DNA of 25,107 nt, from positions 1 to 25,107 of the IMG/VR virus record IMGVR_UViG_3300032284_002538; one strand, 5' to 3'. Positions 14,069 through 19,008 of the stretch are shown one piece after another. Below the pieces are notes generated by a model, which saw only the letters and a list, made by a program, of their open reading frames with translations, searched no databases and was not told the DNA's origin. The stretch is from a virus. Positions within the stretch are counted from its first letter, which is position 1. Every line of letters begins with the position of its first letter. A program made the position numbers and the translations under genes.

Positions 14069-14144
14069 CCCTTCGTAGCGCAATTGGTAGCGCAACGGAC
14101 TCTTAATCCGCTGGTTGGCAGTTCGAGTCTGCCCGGAGGGACCA
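14069..14144 (+). tRNA. tRNA-Lys(CUU)
   Basis: Acceptor CCCTTCG/CGGAGGG, D-arm with TTGGTAG, anticodon loop CTCTTAA, T-arm with TTCGAGT, A73 and CCA encoded. Pair 27-43 is A-C. Confidence 0.9.
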
Positions 14145-14148
14145 ATAT

Positions 14149-14223
14149 GGGATTGAAGCTTTAAGGTGAAGCAACGGACTTTTAATCCGTAGAACTGGGA
14201 TCGTCGGCCCAGCAGTCCTACCA
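14149..14223 (+). tRNA. tRNA-Lys(UUU)-like with abnormal 8-nt T-loop
   Basis: Acceptor GGGATTG/CAGTCCT (two G-U), D-stem GCTT/AAGC, anticodon arm ACGGA-CTTTTAA-TCCGT, T-stem CTGGG/CCCAG, A73 and CCA all fit. The T-loop, however, is ATCGTCGG (8 nt) and lacks TTCRA. Downstream sequence can pair with its T-stem and CCA end. Probably a decaying or specially regulated tRNA. Confidence 0.65.
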
Positions 14224-14293
14224 TATAAAAACACATTGTTCGGCATGCTGGGCCCTAGGTATAACCTCCAGTCAGTGTGTTTCTATATGGTAG
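14206..14293 (+). other. Competing helices masking the 3' end of the Lys(UUU)-like tRNA
   Basis: Helix A: 14206-14214 with 14246-14254 (9 bp). Helix B: 14218-14235 with 14276-14293 (17 of 18 paired). The order A-B-A'-B' is that of a pseudoknot or of alternative folds. Both use the 3' half of the tRNA, including CCA. A further hairpin with a 5-nt bulge lies at 14248-14271. Confidence 0.6.
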
Positions 14294-14310
14294 CAGTTCA
14301 AGTTCAATGG

Positions 14311-15033
14311 TCACACGCCCTTGCTTGAATTAACAGTTGCCATATTATTTTTAATTTGATTAGCATGATATACCTTTGGAAAATGTCCTCTAAAAAACGG
14401 AGGCCAATGTTTTGCTCTATGTGCAGAATCAAAATATTCTGCAGGAGGCAATCTAAGATATTCTCTACTAATATCGATTAGTAATACTAGTCGACGTTTA
14501 TCTGTATAGTTGTGTGCGCTGTGTGTATATCGATTATCAAATCCGTATATATCACTCCAGTCAATTTCATAACCTTCTACTTCGAGAAATATATCTCCTT
14601 CGGGAACAATTAAAGGAACATGAATACGAACAATATCACCGGCTTCGTTTTCTCCCCCAATGTGTCGTTTAATGACAAGACCTGGCTCAATTGAGCTATA
14701 GGTACATATTGGACAATGTTCTTTATATTTTTCAAGTAACTTTGTTGCTGTTGGATAACGATCTCTTATTGTTTGGTCAGCTAATGGATCAATAGATACA
14801 TTATGTTTTTTCCAATTATATTTGAGAGGATCAACACGCCATGCATCTTTTTTTGTTTGTAATCCGGATATATCTTCAACAGGATTATTATAAGGTATTG
14901 ATTTAGAAAAATCACCATCTATATAATCAGTGTGGTATGCTAAAAATTCTTCTCTTAACATAGGAGCGGCTTCCATGAGTTCATCGGCTACATGTAGCTC
15001 TTCTCTGAGCCAAAATAGTTTTTTAGTATTCAT
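14311..15033 (-). CDS. Aspartyl/asparaginyl beta-hydroxylase-like protein
   Basis: 240 aa, the only minus-strand gene within the array. PGLVIKRHIGGENE supplies H124 followed by I-G; the usual Asp of the H-x-D motif is replaced by Gly, exactly as in AspH-type hydroxylases that bind iron with two His only. The strand pair DIVRIHVPLIVPEGD, the distal His in YTHSAHN and the DKRRLVLLIDI Arg region complete the fold. Predicted to hydroxylate Asp/Asn side chains of a peptide or protein; substrate unknown. ATTAAATA lies 5 nt before the ATG and there is no Shine-Dalgarno sequence. Confidence 0.82.
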   Translation of the reverse strand: MNTKKLFWLREELHVADELMEAAPMLREEFLAYHTDYIDGDFSKSIPYNNPVEDISGLQTKKDAWRVDPLKYNWKKHNVSIDPLADQTIRDRYPTATKLLEKYKEHCPICTYSSIEPGLVIKRHIGGENEAGDIVRIHVPLIVPEGDIFLEVEGYEIDWSDIYGFDNRYTHSAHNYTDKRRLVLLIDISREYLRLPPAEYFDSAHRAKHWPPFFRGHFPKVYHANQIKNNMATVNSSKGV

Positions 15034-15038
15034 ACAAA

Positions 15039-15046
15039 TATTTAAT
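15039..15046 (-). promoter_or_regulatory. Late-type box ATTAAATA, 5 nt before ATG
   Basis: Minus-strand ATTAAATA, five bases, then ATG at 15033. Same geometry as at 13414, 17624, 20052 and 23127. Confidence 0.55.
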
Positions 15047-15058
15047 TTTTAAAATTAT

Positions 15059-15134
15059 AGAAGCGTAGCATAGTGGCTAATGCACCACCTTCATACGGTG
15101 ATTATCGTCGGTTCGAGTCCGACCGCTTCTACCA
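15059..15134 (+). tRNA. tRNA with CAU anticodon (elongator Met or Ile2)
   Basis: Acceptor AGAAGCG/CGCTTCT fully paired (so not an initiator), D-stem GCAT/ATGC, anticodon loop TTCATAC, T-arm GTCGG-TTCGAGT-CCGAC, CCA encoded. Sequence alone does not tell Met from lysidine-type Ile. Confidence 0.92.
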
Positions 15135-15141
15135 AAATATA

Positions 15142-15169
15142 TTGACATTAGATAAAAATAGTGTATGAT
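15142..15169 (+). promoter_or_regulatory. Sigma70 promoter inside the tRNA array
   Basis: TTGACA (15142-15147), 16-bp spacer, TATGAT (15164-15169). The start near 15176 is only about 4 nt before tRNA-Leu(UAA). Confidence 0.75.
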
Positions 15170-15179
15170 ATAAATCAAT

Positions 15180-15266
15180 GCGAGTGTGGTGAAATAGGTA
15201 GACACAACAGACTTAAAATCTGTCGGGCGCAAGCCCATGCCGGTTCGATTCCGGCCATTCGCACCA
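15180..15266 (+). tRNA. tRNA-Leu(UAA)
   Basis: Class II tRNA with acceptor GCGAGTG/CATTCGC, anticodon arm ACAGA-CTTAAAA-TCTGT, long variable arm, T-loop TTCGATT, A73 and CCA encoded. Confidence 0.94.
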
Positions 15267-15272
15267 ATCTAT

Positions 15273-15348
15273 GGTGTTAGTAGTGTAGTGGTCTGCACCC
15301 CGTTCTGTGAAATCGGTAGTATGGGCTCGATCCCCATCTAGCACCCCA
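15273..15348 (+). tRNA. tRNA-His(GUG)
   Basis: The extra G-1 pairs with C73, the His identity hallmark. Acceptor GTGTTAG/CTAGCAC, anticodon loop CTGTGAA, CCA encoded. Unusual: T-loop begins with C (CTCGATC) and pair 30-40 is U-U. Confidence 0.85.
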
Positions 15349-15355
15349 AAGTAAT

Positions 15356-15450
15356 GCCCTTGTAGTTTAGCGGTAAAACACCCGGCTTATACCCGGCACA
15401 TGTCCCCAGATTAGGGAGCGTCGGTGGTTCGAATCCACCCGAGGGTACCA
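15356..15450 (+). tRNA. tRNA-Ile(UAU) with an extra-long variable arm
   Basis: Acceptor GCCCTTG/CGAGGGT, anticodon loop CTTATAC, T-arm GGTGG-TTCGAAT-CCACC, A73 and CCA encoded. About 25 nt lie between anticodon stem and T-stem, including a TCCC/GGGA hairpin with 7-nt loop. Isoleucine tRNAs normally have a 5-nt variable loop. Confidence 0.8.
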
Positions 15451-15458
15451 AATAATAT

Positions 15459-15495
15459 ACTAGCGAACAGGGTTCGATCCCTTCCGCTGGTACCA
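15459..15495 (+). ncRNA. tRNA minihelix (acceptor plus T-arm only, CCA encoded)
   Basis: 15459-15465 pairs 7/7 with 15485-15491, then A73-like A and CCA (15493-15495). Between them, after two bases, lies a T-arm with an intact TTCGATC loop (stem 15468-15472 with 15480-15484; outer pair C-C). D-arm and anticodon arm are absent. It sits cleanly between two normal tRNAs. Confidence 0.65.
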
Positions 15496-15497
15496 AT

Positions 15498-15585
15498 GCC
15501 CCGGTGGCGAAATCGGTAGACGCACTTCTCTCAAAAGGAAGAAGGAAAAACCTAGTTGTGAGTTCGAATCTCATCCGGGGTACCA
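15498..15585 (+). tRNA. tRNA-Leu(CAA)
   Basis: Class II tRNA: acceptor GCCCCGG/CCGGGGT, anticodon arm CTTCT-CTCAAAA-GGAAG, long variable arm, T-loop TTCGAAT, CCA encoded. Confidence 0.93.
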
Positions 15586-15593
15586 AAATGTTC

Positions 15594-15601
15594 AGTAAAT
15601 A
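15594..15601 (+). promoter_or_regulatory. Late-type box AGTAAATA, 4 nt before ATG
   Basis: AGTAAATA then 4 nt then ATG at 15606, one base closer than at the other oxygenase genes. No Shine-Dalgarno sequence. Confidence 0.5.
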
Positions 15602-15605
15602 ATGG

Positions 15606-16175
15606 ATGTACAATAATTATTGTTATCGTTTAAATTTTAATTTTGATCTGTCGTTAGATAATTTAACAGCAGTACAACAATCATATAAAAATTTAGACCA
15701 AGTAATGATTTTTAATTTTCCATTAAAAACTGTTGATGTTAACCTGTTAAAGTTTTTAGAACCGTTAGGACTTATTGTAAGCCACTGTGAGGCATTTTAT
15801 ACTCCGCCAAACGATAATTTATTATTGCACGTTGATCGAGATCAACCAAATAATGATTGTAAATTAAATTGGGTTTACGGTGCAACTGGTAGTGTTATGG
15901 AGTGGTGGATACCAAAAGATCCTGATCAACCATTAAATGTAAAAACAAATCCAACAGGTTACCATTATATTGAGTATTCTAAAAAAGATTGTTCTAAGGT
16001 GTGGAGTGCCGAAATAGGTAAACCTAGTATGATTAATTCGGGTGTACCTCATTCGGTTAGTAATACCACAAGCGAACAACGATGGTGTTATAGTCACGTT
16101 ATATTTGACAAAAAGAGTAATAATATTTTACAATGGAAAGATGCCGTTGGCATATTCGAACCATGGATAATATAA
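15606..16175 (+). CDS. 2-oxoglutarate/Fe(II)-type oxygenase
   Basis: 189 aa. LLLHVDRDQ gives H75-x-D77, the distal His is in GVPHSVSN (H149), and R159 (EQRWCYSHVI) is placed to hold 2-oxoglutarate. Strand-forming stretches around them suit the double-stranded beta-helix. It differs clearly from the neighbouring oxygenases, so this is not a recent duplicate. Its stop overlaps the next oxygenase start by one base (TAATG), so the two are made together. Substrate unknown. Confidence 0.78.
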   Translation: MYNNYCYRLNFNFDLSLDNLTAVQQSYKNLDQVMIFNFPLKTVDVNLLKFLEPLGLIVSHCEAFYTPPNDNLLLHVDRDQPNNDCKLNWVYGATGSVMEWWIPKDPDQPLNVKTNPTGYHYIEYSKKDCSKVWSAEIGKPSMINSGVPHSVSNTTSEQRWCYSHVIFDKKSNNILQWKDAVGIFEPWII

Positions 16176-16723
16176 TGTTCGCTAAATTAAAAAATAATTT
16201 TAATATTGATCATTTTGTTGAAAGAGATAAAATCATATCATTTGGATTAATAGTCGATGAAGAATTCCAAGGAATAGAATATAAAAAAGTTGTTAGTAAA
16301 CATGCTTTTGAAATTTTTAATACAATCCCTGCAGAATACAGAAGACTATTCGATATTCAATTAATGAAAATTAATAGAGAAATTCCACCACACACTGATA
16401 GTAAAATTTCATGCGCTATTAATTTTTTCATAAAAACTAAAGATTGTGTAACAAAATTTTATAATTTTGGAAATAGCAATCCAGATCAAATACAGATCGA
16501 AAATCAAACCAATGGTTTTATTTTTAACGAAAAAGATTTGATATGGGAAGGCGATTCTTTTACTGCAAAATCGGGTGAAGCATGGGTACTTGATGTTACC
16601 AAACCTCATTCAGTTCATCCGGTAGATTCCGGCAATCCAGAAAGAATTGCAATTACCTTGGCTACTAAATCATTTACATTTGATCAAGTATGCATGATGT
16701 TACGTGCAACTAATAATCTATAA
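16175..16723 (+). CDS. 2-oxoglutarate/Fe(II)-type oxygenase, coupled to the preceding one
   Basis: 182 aa from the ATG at 16175, which shares an A with the upstream TAA; in-frame ATGs further upstream lie inside the neighbour and are unlikely. IPPHTDSKI gives H73-x-D75, VTKPHSVHPV the distal His (H145), and ERIAITLA the Arg (R157). The P-H-S-V sequence at the distal His is shared with the upstream gene, which suggests an old paralogous pair that may act together. No Shine-Dalgarno sequence; translation is probably by re-initiation. Confidence 0.78.
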   Translation: MFAKLKNNFNIDHFVERDKIISFGLIVDEEFQGIEYKKVVSKHAFEIFNTIPAEYRRLFDIQLMKINREIPPHTDSKISCAINFFIKTKDCVTKFYNFGNSNPDQIQIENQTNGFIFNEKDLIWEGDSFTAKSGEAWVLDVTKPHSVHPVDSGNPERIAITLATKSFTFDQVCMMLRATNNL

Positions 16724-16732
16724 ATTTATTAC

Positions 16733-16821
16733 GGAGGGTTAACTGGACTGGGTCCAGCTCTGTCTTGAAAACAGAAGGTGTGCGAAAGCGCATAGAGTTC
16801 GATTCTACTAGCCCTCCTCCA
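16733..16821 (+). tRNA. tRNA-Ser(UGA)
   Basis: Class II tRNA with acceptor GGAGGGT/GCCCTCC, anticodon arm TCTGT-CTTGAAA-ACAGA, long variable arm (GTGTGCGAAAGCGCAT) and CCA. Position 73 is U rather than the usual G of bacterial Ser tRNA. Confidence 0.9.
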
Positions 16822-16843
16822 AATATGCCACTAAGGGAACTAA

Positions 16844-16918
16844 CTCGTTATAGTTCAATGGATAGAACAAGACACTCCTAAGGTTTAGATGGAGGTTCGA
16901 TTCCTCCTAACGAGGCCA
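16844..16918 (+). tRNA. tRNA-Arg(CCU)
   Basis: Acceptor CTCGTTA/TAACGAG, D-stem GTTC/GAAC, anticodon loop CTCCTAA, T-arm GGAGG-TTCGATT-CCTCC, G73, CCA encoded. Anticodon stem is weak (A-G at 31-39). Confidence 0.88.
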
Positions 16919-16947
16919 TTGATATAGGGAGATAATTACTGTATAAT
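16919..16947 (+). promoter_or_regulatory. Sigma70 promoter abutting tRNA-Arg(UCU)
   Basis: TTGATA (16919-16924) begins right after the CCA of the previous tRNA; 17-bp spacer; TATAAT (16942-16947). The predicted start (about 16954) is one base from the tRNA 5' end. Confidence 0.72.
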
Positions 16948-16954
16948 ACTTTAT

Positions 16955-17031
16955 CTGCCCGTAGCTCAGTTGGATAGAGCAACAGCCTTCTAAGCTGTGG
17001 GTCGGGGGTTCGATTCCCTCCGGGCAGGCCA
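16955..17031 (+). tRNA. tRNA-Arg(UCU)
   Basis: Acceptor CTGCCCG/CGGGCAG, D-arm AGCTCAGTTGGATAGAGC, anticodon arm ACAGC-CTTCTAA-GCTGT, T-arm with TTCGATT, G73, CCA encoded. Confidence 0.95.
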
Positions 17032-17053
17032 GATTCTGTTGTAAAAATACAAC

Positions 17054-17082
17054 TTGACAAATTGTTAGAAGTCTAGTATAAT
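17054..17082 (+). promoter_or_regulatory. Perfect-consensus sigma70 promoter
   Basis: TTGACA (17054-17059), 17-bp spacer, TATAAT (17077-17082): a full consensus promoter. The start near 17089 is followed by a GTTAA-GAAA-TTAAC hairpin (17093-17106) and a boxA-like motif. Confidence 0.88.
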
Positions 17083-17108
17083 ACTAGCATACGTTAAGAA
17101 ATTAACTT

Positions 17109-17122
17109 GTTCTTTAAAAAAT
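17109..17122 (+). promoter_or_regulatory. boxA-like antitermination motif
   Basis: TGTTCTTTAAAAAAT resembles the rRNA-operon boxA core (YGCTCTTTAACA) bound by NusB/S10. It lies between a consensus promoter with a leader hairpin and tRNA-Glu, the same order as in bacterial rRNA leaders. Confidence 0.5.
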
Positions 17123-17135
17123 AGTTGTTATATTT

Positions 17136-17211
17136 GCTCGGTTCGTCTATCGGTCTAGGACACCGCCCTTTCACGGCGGGAAGAGGGGTTCGATTCCCCT
17201 ACCGAGTACCA
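17136..17211 (+). tRNA. tRNA-Glu(UUC), second copy
   Basis: Acceptor GCTCGGT/ACCGAGT, anticodon arm CCGCC-CTTTCAC-GGCGG with normal U33, T-arm with TTCGATT, A73, CCA encoded. Confidence 0.95.
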
Positions 17212-17452
17212 TTAAATGTATCGTTTTGGAAAAACTCGGTGTTCACCCGGGTAATGCACAGTCAATGGGTCCTCTGTCTAGCTAGCACGGCCAATACTGT
17301 TGATGTCAGAGTATATGGGTCATGCCTGTATATTCGTAACGAAAATAAGTAAACTTCGGCCGGAGTCCTTATATAAGTTGACACGTTAAAAGCAAACGAC
17401 AATAGGGTTATTGTTGTCCATAACGAAACGATACACTTAATGGTAAGATTAT
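17212..17452 (+). other. Non-coding stretch with hairpins and two very short frames
   Basis: ACTCGGT (17234-17240) can pair with the 3' acceptor strand of the preceding tRNA (17201-17207). A 9-bp hairpin with G-U pairs lies at 17311-17333, and a smaller one around 17400-17415. Two TAATG-linked frames of 12 and 32 codons (17216-17254, 17254-17352) lack ribosome sites. No firm gene seen. Confidence 0.4.
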
Positions 17453-17530
17453 GTAGGGGTACCAGAGAGGCTTAATGGCACTGATTGCAAACCAGTTGAT
17501 TCGTCGGTTCAAATCCGACTCCCTACTCCA
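17453..17530 (+). tRNA. tRNA-Cys(GCA)
   Basis: Acceptor GTAGGGG/TCCCTAC, anticodon loop TTGCAAA, T-arm GTCGG-TTCAAAT-CCGAC, U73 (Cys identity base), CCA encoded. Confidence 0.92.
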
Positions 17531-17539
17531 TACAATTTT

Positions 17540-17614
17540 GGTCTCATAGTATATCGGTTAGTATAATGGCCTGTCACGCCGTAGGGACGAGTTCGATTCT
17601 CGTTGAGACCGCCA
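17540..17614 (+). tRNA. tRNA-Asp(GUC)
   Basis: Acceptor GGTCTCA/TGAGACC, anticodon arm ATGGC-CTGTCAC-GCCGT, T-arm with TTCGATT, G73, CCA encoded. Confidence 0.94.
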
Positions 17615-17623
17615 AATTGTTTT

Positions 17624-17631
17624 ATTAAATA
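17624..17631 (+). promoter_or_regulatory. Late-type box ATTAAATA, 5 nt before ATG
   Basis: ATTAAATA, five bases, ATG at 17637, no Shine-Dalgarno sequence. Predicted transcript start on the ATG. Confidence 0.55.
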
Positions 17632-17636
17632 AGTTC

Positions 17637-18254
17637 ATGGATGAAGTTATAATTATTGATGATGTTGTATGGCCAGAAAAGCAAGATGAAATAGAAAATG
17701 TTTTTTTTACTAAAAATCTTGCCTGGAAATTCTTTACAGATGTTGCTATACCAGAAAATGAAATTAAAGCATTAGGTATAACAAAATTAACGCCGGGTAT
17801 CGGCGCTAGCATATTGCAAGATCAACCTCATTATATAAATCAACCATTATTAGATTTAACAGAAACCATAGTACATAATGCTTGCTCTAAACTAGGGTTA
17901 GTATGCGATAAGATTATACAAGGTAGAAGTTTTATAACTTTTCCATTACGTGAAGAATTAAGGAAAGAATACGACAACATACATATTGATTTAAATTATG
18001 ATCATATGGTATGTTTATATTATGTTAATGATGTAGATGGAGATACTGTTTTATTTGAAGAAACAGCAGGTAGTTTTAAAAATAAAACCGTGTTAAAAGA
18101 AAAACTTCAAAAAAATGAATTTAAAATTGCTTATAGAGTAACACCTAAAAAAGGCCGTTGTATAGTGTTTAATGGTAAAAGGTATCATTCAAGTAGTGGT
18201 CCCACTAAAGGAGTTCGCTGTATTATCAATTTTAATTTCAGTTTAATGCCCTGA
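17637..18254 (+). CDS. Prolyl-4-hydroxylase-like 2-oxoglutarate/Fe(II) oxygenase
   Basis: 205 aa. YDNIHIDLNYDHMVCLYYVND carries H116-x-D118. GDTVLFEE, RVTPKKGRCIVFNG and the distal H184 (YHSSSGP) with R194 match the P4Hc pattern common in marine phages. All metal and cosubstrate residues are present. Oddity: its TGA stop (18252-18254) and the last codons lie inside the acceptor stem of tRNA-Leu(UAG), so the mRNA and the tRNA share 7 bases; maturing the tRNA would remove the stop codon. Substrate unknown. Confidence 0.86.
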   Translation: MDEVIIIDDVVWPEKQDEIENVFFTKNLAWKFFTDVAIPENEIKALGITKLTPGIGASILQDQPHYINQPLLDLTETIVHNACSKLGLVCDKIIQGRSFITFPLREELRKEYDNIHIDLNYDHMVCLYYVNDVDGDTVLFEETAGSFKNKTVLKEKLQKNEFKIAYRVTPKKGRCIVFNGKRYHSSSGPTKGVRCIINFNFSLMP

Positions 18255-18330
18255 TGGTGGAATTGGTAGACACGCTGGTCTTAGAAGCCAGTGCTTAGGC
18301 GTGAGAGTTCGAGTCTCTCTTGGGGCACCA
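18248..18330 (+). tRNA. tRNA-Leu(UAG)
   Basis: Class II tRNA: acceptor GCCCTGA/TTGGGGC (two wobble pairs), anticodon arm CTGGT-CTTAGAA-GCCAG, T-arm GAGAG-TTCGAGT-CTCTC, CCA encoded. The first 7 bases overlap the end of the preceding coding region. Confidence 0.93.
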
Positions 18331-18331
18331 A

Positions 18332-18428
18332 TTTATTAAAATACATCTAACCTAGATATAATTTAGGTAGTAAGGACAGGGCACCAGGTTATAAAAGATT
18401 CCAAAAGCCATAGGTGTATTTTAATAAA
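18332..18428 (+). ncRNA. Inter-tRNA RNA element closed by a 14-bp perfect stem
   Basis: 18332-18345 pairs with 18415-18428 without mismatch, filling the space between tRNA-Leu and tRNA-Gly almost exactly (1 and 2 nt to spare). Inside is an ACCTA/TAGGT hairpin and further small stems. No reading frame of note. Confidence 0.55.
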
Positions 18429-18430
18429 AT

Positions 18431-18504
18431 GCAGGGTTAGTATAATGGTATTATGACAGCCTTCCAAGCTGATGACACGGGTTCGATTCCCGTACCCTGC
18501 TCCA
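18431..18504 (+). tRNA. tRNA-Gly(UCC)
   Basis: Acceptor GCAGGGT/ACCCTGC, anticodon loop CTTCCAA, T-arm with TTCGATT, U73 (Gly identity), CCA encoded. Confidence 0.94.
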
Positions 18505-18519
18505 TATTATAACTAATAT

Positions 18520-18593
18520 GTATCCCTAGTATAATGGCAGTACTGCGGTCTCCAAAACCGTTAGTCGGGGTTCGAGTCCCTGGGGGTACGCCA
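18520..18593 (+). tRNA. tRNA-Trp(CCA)
   Basis: Acceptor GTATCCC/GGGGTAC, anticodon arm GCGGT-CTCCAAA-ACCGT, T-arm with TTCGAGT, G73, CCA encoded. Confidence 0.94.
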
Positions 18594-18799
18594 AAAAACC
18601 CGGGATCCCTTACTCGTTAGTAAAAGGGGGTGTTGACGGTTACCATAATCCGTTGGGTACACTAGGACTCGACCTTCATTCCCGTTATATGGGAGAGTGA
18701 AAACTGCCTAGGGTGGACAACTACAGTCCTTCCATAAGACAAAAACGTGTGGACAGGGTAACAACTCAGTCTAGGGCTCTTGTGGTGAGAGTAGCTAGA
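18594..18799 (+). other. 206-nt gene-free stretch with serial hairpins
   Basis: No reading frame of note and no complete tRNA. Hairpins: 18607-18628 (CCCTTAC with GTAAAAGGG, AA bulge), 18680-18694 (TCCC/GGGA, 7-nt loop), 18715-18729 (GGAC/GTCC, 7-nt loop), and GTCTAG (18769-18774) with CTAGAC (18795-18800) enclosing CTCT/AGAG. It leads into the long stem at 18800. Confidence 0.5.
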
Positions 18800-18925
18800 C
18801 ACTTTAATAAAGTATACTAATTGAAAAGTGTCTTTGGACTAGAATGACTATCTAGTTAGATGCTTGGATAGGGATATAAAAAGACCCTGCTCGTCACAGT
18901 TGTCCTAGTATACTTTATTAAAGTG
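18797..18925 (+). ncRNA. Structured RNA with a 20-bp stem and a competing hairpin, before tRNA-Ala
   Basis: 18800-18819 pairs perfectly with 18906-18925 (20 bp), ending on the first base of tRNA-Ala. The same 5' strand can instead form a local 9-bp hairpin (18797-18805 with 18825-18833). GGAC/GTCC, ATCTA/TAGAT and GGG/CCC stems lie inside. The two folds exclude each other. Confidence 0.6.
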
Positions 18926-19000
18926 GGGGTGTAGCTCAGCTGGGAGAGCATCTGCTTTGCAAGCAGAGGGTAGCGGGTTCGAGTCCTGTCACCTCCACCA
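18925..19000 (+). tRNA. tRNA-Ala(UGC)
   Basis: Acceptor GGGGGTG/CACCTCC with the G3-U70 pair that marks alanine tRNA, anticodon loop TTTGCAA, T-arm with TTCGAGT, A73, CCA encoded. Confidence 0.96.
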
Positions 19001-19008
19001 ATGGTTAT

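Noticed and set aside
17216-17352. Two TAATG-linked frames of 12 and 32 codons
   Set aside because: No ribosome site and no recognisable features; overlap with hairpins suggests non-coding RNA. Ribosome profiling could revive them.
17378-17407. TTGACA at 17378 as a further promoter
   Set aside because: No acceptable -10 hexamer at 16-18 bp (AATAGG at best).
17212-17452. Group I intron, tmRNA or RNase P RNA in the gene-free stretches here and at 18594-18924
   Set aside because: None of the conserved core motifs of these RNAs could be found by eye; a covariance search (Rfam) would settle it.
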